Below, in pieces: positions 12,272 through 23,272 of a stretch of DNA of 64,000 nt. Source of the DNA: Eublepharis macularius (taxonomy: Eukaryota; Chordata; Lepidosauria; Squamata; Eublepharidae). The position numbers and the translations under genes were made by a program. The notes beneath the pieces were generated by a model. It was not told the origin of the DNA, did not search any database, and was given only the letters and a program-made list of their open reading frames with translations. The number at the start of each line of letters is the position of its first letter. Within the stretch, counting starts at the first letter, position 1. Location: NCBI RefSeq assembly GCF_028583425.1, contig NC_072807.1, positions 29,517,001 to 29,581,000 of the forward strand, in the 5' to 3' direction.

Positions 12272-12510
12272 TAATTCCAGAAGGGTAGCCATAGTACCCT
12301 GTCGCAGCAAAAATAAATGAAGATCTTGTGGCAACTTAAAGTGTTAACAGAAGTTTATTCCAGTGTGTGCTTTCATGGCCTAGGCCCATTTCACCTAATG
12401 CTAGGAGTGGATCCTCACTCTGCACACACTCATACCAGCTGAAGAAAAGTATTCTAGGCCACAAAAGGCTTGTGTTGGCATAAAATTCGTGTGGACTTAG
12501 AGATGCCACA
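12272..12510. mobile_element. Retroelement-tail copies, inverted pair
   Basis: AGGGTAGCCATAGTACCCTG and GATCTTGTGGCAACTTAAAG at the left, and GGACTTAGAGATGCCACAAG at the right, are diverged inverted versions of the tail of the family seen at 1,360. The two-ended arrangement matches the inverted-tail structure of the younger copies. Confidence 0.45.
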
Positions 12511-12519
12511 AGACTCTAT

Positions 12520-12725
12520 CTAGTTTATCTTGCCGTTCTTTCAAGAAGCTCAGAGTGGCAAACTTGTTTCTCTCTTCTGCATTTTATCTTCATAACAACC
12601 CTGTGAGGGAGGCAAGACTGAGAGAGAGTAACTGGCTCAAGGTCACCCTTCATGACTGAATGGGGATTTGAACTGGAGTCTCCCAGAGTCTACTGCAGTA
12701 CCCTAACACATATATCACACTGGAT
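12520..12725 (-). mobile_element. tRNA-headed SINE, diverged
   Basis: The pattern CATAACAACCCTGTGAGG, GGCTCAAGGTCACCC, GGGGATTTGAACTGGAGTC is the reverse complement of the widespread tRNA-headed SINE that carries a LINE-type tail (other copies at 24,657, 34,405, 35,240 and 40,112). Confidence 0.6.
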
Positions 12726-13128
12726 CTCACTACCCACATGTAATCCACTGGTAACCCAAATTATGTGCTTGCTTATCCATATCAAAAGATGCATCTGAGC
12801 AAGGCCCAACTGAACATTGTGATGTGGAGGATGGTGCATTCAGGTACACATCTCTGAACAGAGGACCACTTCTGCACGAGGGTCTCCCTTTCTGAGTTCA
12901 GGCACATTGTGGCTGCACGCAACATAACTCATCTTGTCTGCCTTTCTTTTTGTTTGCAGAAGCAAACAAAGTTCCCTTCGGGAACTTGCAGTTCTAGAGC
13001 TAAGCCTATAACCAAGAGCATGTGAAAACACAAGCTTGGGAACAAAGGAGCCTCCATCTAATTTGATGAGAGGGTTGGCAACTTGCAGCTAGCCTGTTTA
13101 ATTTTGGCCTTGGCCTACCAATTCAGGA

Positions 13129-13359
13129 TAGGGTTGCCAGCCTCCAGGTAGTGGCTGGGGATCTCCCGGAATTACAACTGGTCTCCAGGCCACAGAGATC
13201 AGTTCACCTGGAGAAAATGGCTACTTTGGGGGGTGGACTCCATGGAATTATGCCATGCCAAGGTCCTTTCCCTCCCCCAAACCCACTTTTTCCAGGTTTC
13301 TCCGGGTTTCACCCTCCCCAGATCTCCAGGATTTTTCCAACTTGGAGCTGGCAACCCTA
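13129..13359. mobile_element. hAT-type MITE (TAGGGTTGCC family) with 8-bp TSD
   Basis: Termini are TAGGGTTGCCAG and CTGGCAACCCTA. A perfect 8-bp target duplication ATTCAGGA lies at 13,121-13,128 and 13,360-13,367. Internal blocks GGAATTACAACTGGTCTCCA and GGAGAAAATGGC are shared with the inverted copy at 14,872-15,087. Confidence 0.88.
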
Positions 13360-13367
13360 ATTCAGGA

Positions 13368-13412
13368 GCACCCACACACCCACACCCACACCCACACCCA
13401 CACCCACACCTT
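13368..13412. repeat. (CCCACA)n simple repeat
   Basis: About seven copies of a six-base CCCACA unit directly beside the target duplication of the preceding transposon. A second simple repeat, (ACC)n then (AC)n, lies at about 13,725-13,757. Confidence 0.85.
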
Positions 13413-13786
13413 TGCCTGGCACTGCCATACGTTCACAACTAGCATCTTTGCAGGCAGAAGACAGAAAGTATAACTGTAGAAAGAAGAAAGGATGATTGTG
13501 GGTTGTGTGGAGGGGGAAATAAATAATACAGGTAGTTGCTAGGTACCAACCTATTGTCTGCTTGTGTTACTGCTCATAACTAGACAATAATAGTGTACTC
13601 TTCGTTGGTTGCTAAGCAGTTCTTTCCCCTTCTATAATTAAGCAAAGATTCCTAAATTCTGTTAGCATGAAGCCAACAATAAATTAAAGGGAGAGCAAAT
13701 CAATAGAAGATGCAGCAAGCCTTTACCACCACCACCACCACCACACACACACACACTGTGAATATCCAGGGGTGTTTGGAGGTAGA

Positions 13787-14659
13787 GGTCAAATCCACAT
13801 TCACCATTACCCGCATGTTTATCGGATATCTTCCGTTTGCCTCCAATCCGCGATTTTTTCCTCTTCGTTCACATTCCTGCTTCCAATCCGTCTTTCTCGC
13901 GCATCCCTCCGGTCACACGGCCGCTCGAAAACCGCTTTTTTGGGCGGGACCTTTTTTTCCCGCCCATTTTTAAAAAAAATTTTGAGCGCACTTTTCCGTT
14001 ATTTCGATCTTGCCTTATAAAGAAACATCATTGAAGATAATGATGCCTCTCTTTCCCCCACTGACAGCACTGATGGCTCTCTCCCGTTTCTTTTTTGGAA
14101 ATTTGGAAGCATGTGGGAAGCTTTCGTGGGCATTTCCTATGCAGGACAGTTCAGTGCCTGAATTTTACTGAAGTTTCACATCCTTGGAATGTCATTATTT
14201 CAATATTTCGTAATTTCGATATTACAGTAATATAAAATAAAAAATAAAAAACAGTTAAAAAGGAAGTTTCGCGAGTCCGTTCTGAGAATGAATTCACCCC
14301 AAAATGATTTTTCAAACTACCAGATTTGATTCAGAAACAGCATAATCAATAAATCCAGTGCTATGAAGTCAAAAACAGTCTTTTGCAAACTACGGAGCAC
14401 TTGCAAATTGAATCAGCCAATAGGAACTCTCGGAACGGCCGGAGAGACAGGAAGGGGGGTGGTTTTTAAAAAAACCACGTAAATTGTGCATTGGCCCGTT
14501 CACGGCCACCGTGAAACTCCCGTTGAAAACCTGTGACCACATATTCGGGAGAAATGCGAATGAAATGCGTCTGTTTAATGAGGTAATGTGACCGGCACTC
14601 GGGATTGCATGGGGAATGCGGGGAACATGCGACTTAGAATGAGTAATGTGGATTTGACC
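13787..14659. mobile_element. 873-bp non-autonomous DNA transposon with 3-bp TSD
   Basis: The ends are inverted repeats: GGTCAAATCCACATT at the left, and at the right AATGTGGATTTGACC. AGA flanks both sides (13,784-13,786 and 14,660-14,662), fitting a 3-bp target duplication. The interior is CpG-rich at the left edge (GGCGGGACC, CCGGTCACACGGCC) and otherwise AT-rich, with no transposase-like frame. A 3-bp duplication and GG-start ends suggest the PIF/Harbinger group, but the usual TWA target is absent. Confidence 0.7.
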
Positions 14660-14871
14660 AGAGATACAGTGGCTTAAAGCATGATAGAAATGTCACAACT
14701 GAAACTTTTCTCAAAGCAGCATTGGGAAAAGCTTCACTTCCAGCATCTCAGCTATTAATGGCACAGGGGCCCTGCCCCCAGGAAGAAGAGAGAGTGATGT
14801 CTATAGTGTTGGGGTGGAGTAAGGGATGTAACCTAAGGGTGGCCCATAACCATTATCCCTCGCCCTAGATG

Positions 14872-15087
14872 TAGGGTTGCCAGCTCTGGGTTGAGAAATT
14901 CTTGAAGATTTGGGGAGTGGAGCCTGGGGAAGGCATGGTTTGGGAAGGTGAGGGACCTCAGCTGGGTTTCCTGCCATAGAGTCCACCTTCCAAGGCAGCC
15001 ATTTTCTCCAGGATTGATCTCTGTTGCCTGGAGATCAGTTGTAATTCCAATAGATCTCCAGTCACCACTTGGACGTTGGCAACCCTA
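14872..15087. mobile_element. hAT-type MITE (TAGGGTTGCC family), inverted copy
   Basis: Termini TAGGGTTGCCAG and TTGGCAACCCTA are flanked by a perfect 8-bp target duplication CCTAGATG (14,864-14,871 and 15,088-15,095). Internal order is reversed relative to the copy at 13,129. Confidence 0.88.
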
Positions 15088-15095
15088 CCTAGATG

Positions 15096-17240
15096 GCCTG
15101 GCAGCTCTATCCTGTTGCCATATAGCGGCTTAGTAGCTCTACTGTTATGCTCCTTAACATATCGCGAAAAGGTTAAAAACTACAGAAAAGCCCCTTATCC
15201 CATCAAATACAATTTTCATTGCCACTCTAACACTTTAGAGGGAGAGGAAGTGGTGGGGAGTATAGAAGGGGTGGGTATTCTTAGAGCAAGAGGCCCCAAA
15301 CCTTTGAGCTTGCAAGGACCTTTGGCATTCAGACACAGGGTAGTGGGCACAACAATCAAATGGCTGCTGCAGGAGGCAGATCCCACTACAAAATGGTTGC
15401 CACAGGAAGCCGAGACAACCACAAAATGCCAGGGAGATAGTTAAGTATCGCTCTTGTAGTAATTCTTCACTATCTCAGGCAGAACCTCTGTTTAAGCGGA
15501 TGCTTTAGAGTCTGAACAGCCAGTGGCCAATTAGAAACCCAGCTAGGCAAAAGTCTTACTTTCCTAAAAGTAAGCACCAGGAAAGGTATTAATGGGCACA
15601 GTGTTGGGTACCCCTGTCCTAGATGGACCCAGGAGGTTGGAGAGAACCAGTCCTGGACGCAAGTTTGTTACTGCTTTGTGATCTATTGAGGACATTCCAG
15701 AAATAAAACAGAAATGTACACTCTGTGACTTGTGATTTTTTTGTATGGCACAAGAGTGTGTGGAGAGTTCAGATTGATTTTATAAGTTTGTCTCGGTTTA
15801 CAGGGAAATGATGCTTGAGCTCTGGAGGAAGGCTTTAAGGTCAGGCCATTTTGTTTATTATTTATTATAGGAGATTTAAGAGGTCTCTGTTAGAAAAAAA
15901 GCGGGTTTGTTCTTTTGGGGGAGGGATTCCACCCACTTCTAATGAAGCAATTAGAATGCATAGATGAAACTCACCCTTTATCAAATAATTTTCTTTTTTC
16001 CCCCTCATTGAAAACAATTTACATAATTGTTTAGATTGTTAAAAATGTACTGAGGAATCGGTTTGGCAATAGCTATGCTTTAAAAACCCTATTCAAATAG
16101 ATATTGGACAATTTTAGAAGAGATGATAAGCAGTAAACAATGAATCTCAAAATTAGCCACTTGATTTGAATTCTCAAAGCAAAACTTTCCAGCTGCGTTA
16201 AGGGACCAACATACAGCGTACATCATTAATCTTGGAGGGCGGGGGGTTAACTATAAAAAAAAAATCACATACAAAATTGAATTGCAAATTTGGTTACATG
16301 AGATCAAAATGTTTTGACCTCCTTGGTGAATACATTTTGTTCTAAAGAACAGTTCAAGGACCGATTTGATAGCATGGTTGTTCCATGACATTGTAGTAAC
16401 ATACAAAAAAAGGGCACAGAGGTGTGCTGTGGTCAGGGATGGGGGGGGGGAGTGGCACCTTCTCCTGATTATTATCAGGAAGTGCAAAGGAGCCCTGAGA
16501 AGCAGGTATCACATTAGCTGAAAGAAATCATGTATTGCTTTCTTTCTCGTCTGCAGCCACAAAGTACATGGGCGCATCATAGCACTCTTGCCCAGTTCCT
16601 GGGACTGAAAAAGAGGACTTCTGGTGTCCAAAGCTGCTGTAGTTTTTCATATGCTGCAGCCTCTATGCAGGTTGTAGTAATTGCCCTGTCTCTGAACAAG
16701 TGTACACACATTATCAAATTGTGTTAACAAAGCGCATAATTTTAGACATTCTCCTTGCTAAAGAAAATTAAAGAATGGAACGCAGCCCAGGGCAAATTTT
16801 TACAAAAACAAAACCGTGGGACTGTGGAAATCTACTCCTGTCTCTGCCATGGGATCTTAGAATCACCAAGTACGAAGCAACAGCAACTCCTAGTGTCCAA
16901 AACTTGTACCTCCGTTACGTTCTGACAAAACAAAACATATCTTTGACAGCCAGATTTTATGACAGTTGAGTCCTGGTTCTTCTTAACCACTTCTCACCGA
17001 CTACAGAAACTTTTAAAATGTTTAATTCCTTCTAAGGCTTTGTGCTGATCTTTGATAGGGGTGGGGGCGCAGCAGCTATGGCTTGAAGAGCAGGCACGCT
17101 TCCCCCTCATCCCTGCTGAAGATTAACATAGTAGAGCTCCCCCACCCCCGTGCACACTTTTCATTTCTGCCCATACACCAGCTCTTGGGAGGCTTGACAG
17201 CTTGCCTTCTGCTTCAACAGGAGCCAGTCCAAAAGATGTC
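15096..17240. other. Non-coding, nothing recognised
   Basis: Intron-like sequence before TNFAIP8L3. I see no exon with coding character and no clear repeat, only short homopolymer runs (G-run near 16,441). Confidence 0.4.
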
Positions 17241-17295
17241 AGCACTCTCTACTAAGTGCCTGTAAAACGTTACAGGCACTTCGTAGAGAGTTGCT
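17241..17295. repeat. Short imperfect hairpin
   Basis: AGCACTCTCTACTAAGTGCC and GGCACTTCGTAGAGAGTTGC pair as 25-26-nt arms around a 4-nt loop (AACG), with one mismatch and a one-base bulge. It is probably a small palindromic repeat; no RNA gene is claimed. Confidence 0.55.
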
Positions 17296-17387
17296 ACTGA
17301 ATAAATCTTTCTACGTCGGCTGTGTTTCCTTAAAAGTACTTCAGCAAGACTCCACTGATGGCTTTTTAAGTCAGCTATCAGCTATTG

Positions 17388-17597
17388 TGCCCTGACCTGG
17401 ATAGCCTAGGAGAGCCTGATCTCATCAGATCTCAGAAGGTAAGCAGGGTTGGCCTTGGTTAGTAATTGGTGGGAGACCACCAAGAAAGACCAGGGTTGCA
17501 GAGGCAGGCAACGGCAAACCACCCGTTTGTCTCTTGCCATGAAAACCCCACAGAGGTCACCATAAGTCAGCTATGACTTGAGGGCACTCTCTACTAC
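17388..17597 (+). mobile_element. 5S-rRNA-derived SINE (5S-Sauria type)
   Basis: Same structure as the copy at 608, with 5S-like head CAGATCTCAGAAGGTAAGCA and Bov-B-like tail CACCATAAGTCAGCTATGAC. A perfect 12-bp target duplication TATCAGCTATTG lies at 17,376-17,387 and 17,598-17,609. It sits about 1 kb upstream of the TNFAIP8L3 exon, inside its intron. Confidence 0.9.
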
Positions 17598-18578
17598 TAT
17601 CAGCTATTGCAGGTGCCTGGATGGCAGGTCACACTTACCTGCTGAGATGAATGACAAGAGAGCAGAGAAGGTAGCTCTGAATTTGGCCAGAGGGACAATT
17701 TTTTTAAAAAAGCATTTGGAAATAGTTCAAACAAGCAGTTCTAGTGTTACACTACAAGAACACCATAATTATCCAAGCCCTCTCCTTCCAAAGCTTGAAG
17801 ACTCCCACTACTCATGGGAAGTGAAAAACCATGATTATATGCACATATATGTCCTAGAACACTAATCCTATACAGCACATGTAAAGACGGGGGGAGGGGG
17901 GAGCTAAAATTCCTCCAGTCACCTGCATGGCTGGGGAGCAGCAGCAGGATGGGCTAAATCTGTCCCTCCACCCCCTCCTTTTTGTGGGTGACTATCTTTT
18001 TGGAAAGGGCTTTATGTAATGCACCCACTCTTGGATTGGTGAACTGGGTAAGCAAGACCTGTTTTCATACATCATTCCTCTTCCAGCTACAGGTAACACA
18101 CATGAAAACATCCTTTGCTCTTCTGTATCCCCTGGCATGAATGTGTATTAAAATGTTGCATGTGTATTAAATACAAACTGAATACTTGTGATGAATTGGG
18201 GAAGGGTATACCATTGGGAAGTCCCCTTCTAAGGTGTTGTAAGCTGTTGGGAGCTTGAGAAGAAGCTCATCATGTCCCCAACTCCCTTCGGGTGCTTTTT
18301 CATGTGAATTTTCTTGTTAATTGAATCTCAGTCGCTCTCAACATTCCAAGAGTAACAAGCATGCTCCCTCCTCATCGGGCTATTTTTGGGATTTTTTTTT
18401 TAATTACAAACTTATTTTTCTACTTGAGAGTAGCCCCAGGATACAAAAACCCTGATGCTTGGTTGAAGGTAGGTGCTTTTTGCTGCCGCTGTGACAGGCA
18501 TGTTTGTAATTACAGGGAAAGAGTATGTTACATACAGTTGGATGTTCATTGCAAATTATTTGGTTAACTGCTACCCCA

Positions 18579-18618
18579 TCTCTCTCTCTCTCTCTCTCTC
18601 GTTTCCCTCCCCTACTAG
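18579..18618 (+). promoter_or_regulatory. 3' splice site of TNFAIP8L3 with (TC)11 tract
   Basis: The polypyrimidine tract of this acceptor is an 11-unit TC microsatellite (18,579-18,600) followed by GTTTCCCTCCCCTACTAG. The AG is at 18,617-18,618. Length variation here could change acceptor strength; that is inference. Confidence 0.8.
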
Positions 18619-19181
18619 GTCCTGAAAGTTTTAGTTCAAAGAGCCTTGCACTGCAAGCCCAGAAAAAGATCTTGAGCAAAATGGCTACCAAGACCATGGC
18701 TAATATGTTAATCGACGACACCAGCAGCGAAATCTTTGATGAGCTGTATAAAGTGACGATAGAGCACATGAAAAGCAAGAAAGAAGCCCACAAAATCATG
18801 AAGGACTTGATCAAAGTAGCCATCAAGATCGGGATCCTCTACCGCAACAATCAGTTCAACCACGAAGAGCTGGAGCTTGTCGAAAAGTTCCGCAAGAAGC
18901 TGAATCAAGCGGCCATGACCATTGTCAGTTTCTATGAGGTGGAGTACACCTTTGACAAAAATGTACTTTCGGGACTCCTGATTGAATGCAAGGACCTGGT
19001 GCACGAACTGGTCGAACGGCACCTGACCGCCAGGTCTCATGCTCGAATCAACCACGTCTTCGACCACTTTGCAGATGTGGAGTTCCTTACTGCCCTTTAT
19101 AGCCTTGATGGTGAAAGCCGCCCACACCTCAAAAAGATATGTGATGGAATCAACAAACTACTTGATGAGAAAATCCTTTGA
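18619..19181 (+). CDS. TNFAIP8L3: TNFAIP8L3 (TIPE3), last coding exon
   Basis: This is the large 3' coding exon of TNF-alpha-induced protein 8-like 3, a cytosolic all-helical TIPE-fold protein. The family shields phosphoinositides in a hydrophobic cavity, and TIPE3 supports PI3K/AKT signalling by lipid transfer. The frame gives [19 protein letters not shown], then [55 protein letters not shown], and ends [11 protein letters not shown] before TGA at 19,179. These match recalled human TIPE3 better than TNFAIP8 or TIPE2 (for example [15 protein letters not shown] and SFYEVEYTF). The exon starts in phase 1, so a short upstream exon must supply the start codon. That exon is not seen in the window, and the open frame running 5' through the TC repeat is intronic. 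Convergent with AP4E1. Confidence 0.95.
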
Positions 19182-21045
19182 AACTTTGCCTTTTAAAATA
19201 TGTATCAGAAAGACTTGCAAACAGAGAAGCTGGGTCAGAAATGCAAGAATAGACTTCCTTTCTATAATCTCAAAATGAAACATCTTGGTATTCAGTTTGT
19301 AAATGGAAAAACAAGACAGAAACCAGTCACACACAGTTCTTGTGCCCACAAATAACTGAGCTTTTTAGGATGTATGGCGGTTTGTTATGCAAAATCACAA
19401 TGTGTTATGACCTCATTACTGCCATGCTGTGGTTCGAGTTTGATGCCTCTCCCTGCCTGTCACCCCAAAGCCCTAACATCCATGTCAAAGATCCCAAAAA
19501 CCTGCATATGGAGGAGAATGGATCCATAGAGTTTTAATGAACAGAGGGGTCCCTGGACTTCCTCAAAATGGCAGCTCTCCTACTGTACACATGATCCAAG
19601 ATCAGGAATGAAAATAACTTCATTGGCCAGACACACCAGAAGCACAACATGACACTTTTTGAAGGTTTTTTCTTCCCCTGCAGAGCAGGAATACTAAAGT
19701 GCAAGCTGTAGAAACGTGGTGTGGGTTGTACTTTCTCCAACCTTTCTGTATTGCCCAAGCAACTGTTTTTAGCTCCGGGAACAACAAGAGTTTAACTTGG
19801 AGATTGAAACGGAGTATTGGAAAGTCAGTCACTAGAACAGTTCTCCGTGGGAGCCACGCTGCTTCTCTACGACACCCGAGAGCACCATGAGAGAGACAGT
19901 TTCAGTGTGGGGAAATACATTTCATCCTTAATCATATGTGCTATGCTGATGAAACGGCAGAGTGTGGTCAGTGTCTGACTGGGAGAGGGGAGACCTGTAT
20001 TCAAATCCCCCATTCAGTCACTGGTTAAGCCAGTCACATACACACACTCAGCCTTTTCTACCCCACAAGGTGATTGTGAGGATAAAATGGATGGCTGCAA
20101 AGAACCACGTACACCACCATGTGCTCCATAAATGAAAAGCAGCAAAATTACAAGCCTCCCCCTGCCCTCTCTCTCTCTCACACACACACACACAAAAGCT
20201 TTCGCTGCCCTTCTTCCTCTCTGCCCCATTCATCTTCAGCCTGGGATAAGGCAGGTTTGTTCACCCAGGCATTCTTTCAGCAAATCATAGGATCATTATC
20301 AAACATTTGGTGACAGTCTTAATCTTTTTAAATGGTGGCATTACTGAAGATGCACAAAACTGGGTCCCCTGCCAATATTAATAGAAACTGTAGTCGCTGC
20401 TGCTGCTGCAGAGCAACCCAGGTTTTTTCAGATTAAGACCAAATTCGACAACTGCCTCCAGTAAATTCTGACAGCAGAGTTCAAAGTGCATTCCCCTACT
20501 GGTAAGCACTGACATGCAAGACAACCAGTCACTTTTAGCCTCTTCTCAATTTGCCACTTTGCTTCTGTGTGGAATCCCTGGGTAACGTAACACAAGTTAG
20601 GGTAACTGTTTGCTAAACTAGGGAAAGAATACAAAGCTGCATTAGGAACGATTCAGTCTGGCCAAGTCCATTCAGACACAGGAAGCCAGCTTTCTGCAGG
20701 AAGAAAACAAGGAAGGCAGAAAGGGTGTTCCAGAGAGGAAGCACAAGATGGGAGATTCTGCTTTATATCTTGCACACATCGCTATTCAGATTTTGATTAT
20801 TTTAGGAAACAGCCAAATGTCTCATCTTTTATTTATAAGACTTCAGTAGCCTTAAAATTGAGGAGCAAACATTATGCATTGCTCATGTCGGTATATGCTG
20901 TACATTCATTGTTTACTTTTATATTGGTAGGTAAACATGGTAAAGCGTTCTGTTCCAAAACATTGGTAGTTTCAGTCTGCTACAAAACATGTGTTGTATT
21001 ATCATAAATTATACATTAAATGATTTGTGATTCAACAGCTTTCCG
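19182..21045 (+). other. TNFAIP8L3: Probable 3' UTR of TNFAIP8L3
   Basis: Non-coding sequence after the stop. The best-placed polyadenylation signal is ATTAAA at 21,015-21,020, followed by GT/T-rich sequence. A tRNA-SINE-like fragment (about 19,965-20,150) and a CT/CA microsatellite (20,169-20,192) lie inside. The true end needs RNA data. Confidence 0.4.
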
Positions 21046-21353
21046 TCCCTTGGCATTTCATTCAGTGTCTTGCACCATACAATTTTTTTTTTCAAGTATG
21101 TCATTATAATAGGAACTCATACACAGTCTTTACTACAAACGATAATGACAAACAGAAAGCTATGAAGCCAAAAAAGGCCATTACTGAGATGTGAACACCA
21201 GGTTTGCACTGTAAGGGGAAAGCCACCCCAAACAAAATTCAGCTTCAATGCCATGGCCTCCTTCAAAAAACCATGGGAGCTGTAGAGGGGCAAGGGTGTC
21301 AGTAGTTCTATTAAAGAACCCTAGATCCTCACTGCAAAACCAGACATCACTGA

Positions 21354-21596
<243 letters not shown>

Positions 21597-21667
21597 TAAG
21601 TAAAGCTGGAAAGGCTTGCTTTCACTTCAGAGGATGGGGCATAGTTGGAATGTGCTTATAAATCTGC

Positions 21668-21950
21668 TGCTGTGGCATTTACGGTTAAGTGGTGGGGCTG
21701 CAAGTGACACTCTGCAGGTTTGAATCCCATTATTGCCATGAGTTCTGCAGGTAGCCTTGGGTAAGCCACTTCTTTCCACCCCAGCTCCCCTGCTGTATTG
21801 TGGGGATAATAACACAACTGATTTTGTTCACTGCTTTGAGTGAGGCATTGATTTGTTTATGGAAATGTCCTTGATACTGACTGTACTAATCTCACACTAT
21901 GTAATCCGCCTTGAGTCTCAGAAAGGCGGACTATAAATGACATAAAAATT
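21668..21950 (+). mobile_element. tRNA-headed SINE with LINE-type tail
   Basis: A tRNA-like B-box segment (GGTTTGAATCCC) is followed by GGTAGCCTTGGGTAAGCCAC and the tail GTAATCCGCCTTGAGTCTCA, then GAAAGGCGGACTATAAATGA. It lies between the two convergent genes. A tail-only fragment in reverse orientation follows at about 22,029-22,105. Confidence 0.7.
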
Positions 21951-22028
21951 TTCATTTAGCATTCGTGGTGTATATCCAACCATCACTGGGCTTTGTAGAA
22001 GAGGGCTGCTATACCCCACTGAGCCCCA

Positions 22029-22105
22029 CCACATTTCATTTACTTCATTTATAACCCACCTCTCTTGCTGAGGCTCAGGGCGGATTACAAAATAAAAAAC
22101 ACCAT
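22029..22105 (-). mobile_element. SINE/LINE tail fragment
   Basis: TTTATAACCCACCTCTCTTG followed by CTGAGGCTCAGGGCGGATTA is the reverse complement of the CR1/L2-type tail found on the neighbouring SINE. Confidence 0.6.
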
Positions 22106-23044
22106 TCAGTCACACAGCATGAGACATCCAATTAGCAATGCAGAAGAGCTAGGATTATGGAGCCGGAACATGGCGCAAACAAGGAAGAAACCCATCTAAG
22201 GAATGACATACCGTAAGTCAGCAAACAGGGACAAGCGGGGGGGCTGAGTGGGGTTTTCCAGCAGGAGCTGCGGAATCGGTGGAAATTGCTCTCCCCTTTT
22301 ACCTGACCAGAAGTGCTATTCCATCAGAAGAACTGTGTGGAATACATGTCACTAGATTGTATCATTTAAAAACAATGCCACAAATTATTCATAGCTGGAA
22401 AATTGACATACAAGCTTTTTTTTAAGCAGCAGGATATTTTATTACACTGCACTTCATTAAGTTACAGAGTAAAGAAAACAAAAAAGAAACCATTTGCGTA
22501 GACAATTTAAAAATAAAGACAGTGTGTACCACAGGTACAAGTAAGCAACCCCGTTTATGTTCTATAAAACATAAGTTTTGTGATTGTTCTCCCAAAATTC
22601 TGCACATTTACAGATAAATAGTTAAAACATCAGAATATAAAAACTGCAAACCAAATGTAAAAAAGGGAACTCAGCTCCTGTAAGTGTGCAAAAGGCATAG
22701 CTATTGTGGAACATCAGTGCGAAATATCATGCGGCTGAAATGGTAGAAAAACTGCATAGGCCAGAAACGGGAGCTTTCCCAACTGTTGCAATCCATTCGG
22801 TTTTGCTCAGGTCTACCCTTAAAGTCCGAGATACAGTGCGAACAGTAAGTGGAAAGAACATACTCAGGGTTCCCCTTACATCAATGATGTATAAACACAA
22901 AACGTCAACTACAGATTCTATACATTAATATCTATGGTTTCAATACCATTACATTTCAGTGCATTTTAGTCAAGCCCTCTATTTGGACAACTCTGGAATT
23001 GAGGCGAAATGGTTGGCTTGCTTCTGCAGCTGGCCACATTGCAT

Positions 23045-23272
23045 TCTGTGCTGTGCTGTAGTAGCACAGTGGTGAAGTGGTTCAGCTGCGAATCAGCACT
23101 CTACTGGTTCGAATCCCACTCCTGCCATGAGCTCAGTAGGTGGCCTTGGGTACCCCATTCCTCTCAGCTCCAGCTCTCCAGCTGTATTGTGGGGATAATA
23201 ACAGCACTAACTTGTTCACTGAATGAGGCACTAATTTGTCTAGAACAGCGGTATATAAACGCAGTTATTATT
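23045..23272 (+). mobile_element. tRNA-headed SINE
   Basis: GTAGCACAGTGGTGAAGTGG and GGTTCGAATCCC form the tRNA-like A- and B-box region, followed by GAGCTCAGTAGGTGGCCTTG, and a tail GGTATATAAACGCAGTTATT. Antisense to AP4E1. Confidence 0.75.

Noticed and set aside
17241-17295. Possible microRNA hairpin
   Set aside because: The loop is only 4 nt and the sequence looks like a repeat palindrome; there is no evidence for expression. The larger palindromes at 1,361 and 2,800 were rejected as RNA genes for the same reason.
18525-18618. Upstream extension of the TNFAIP8L3 frame from an ATG at 18,525
   Set aside because: It translates a TC microsatellite and crosses a strong acceptor; family proteins join here at a splice site.
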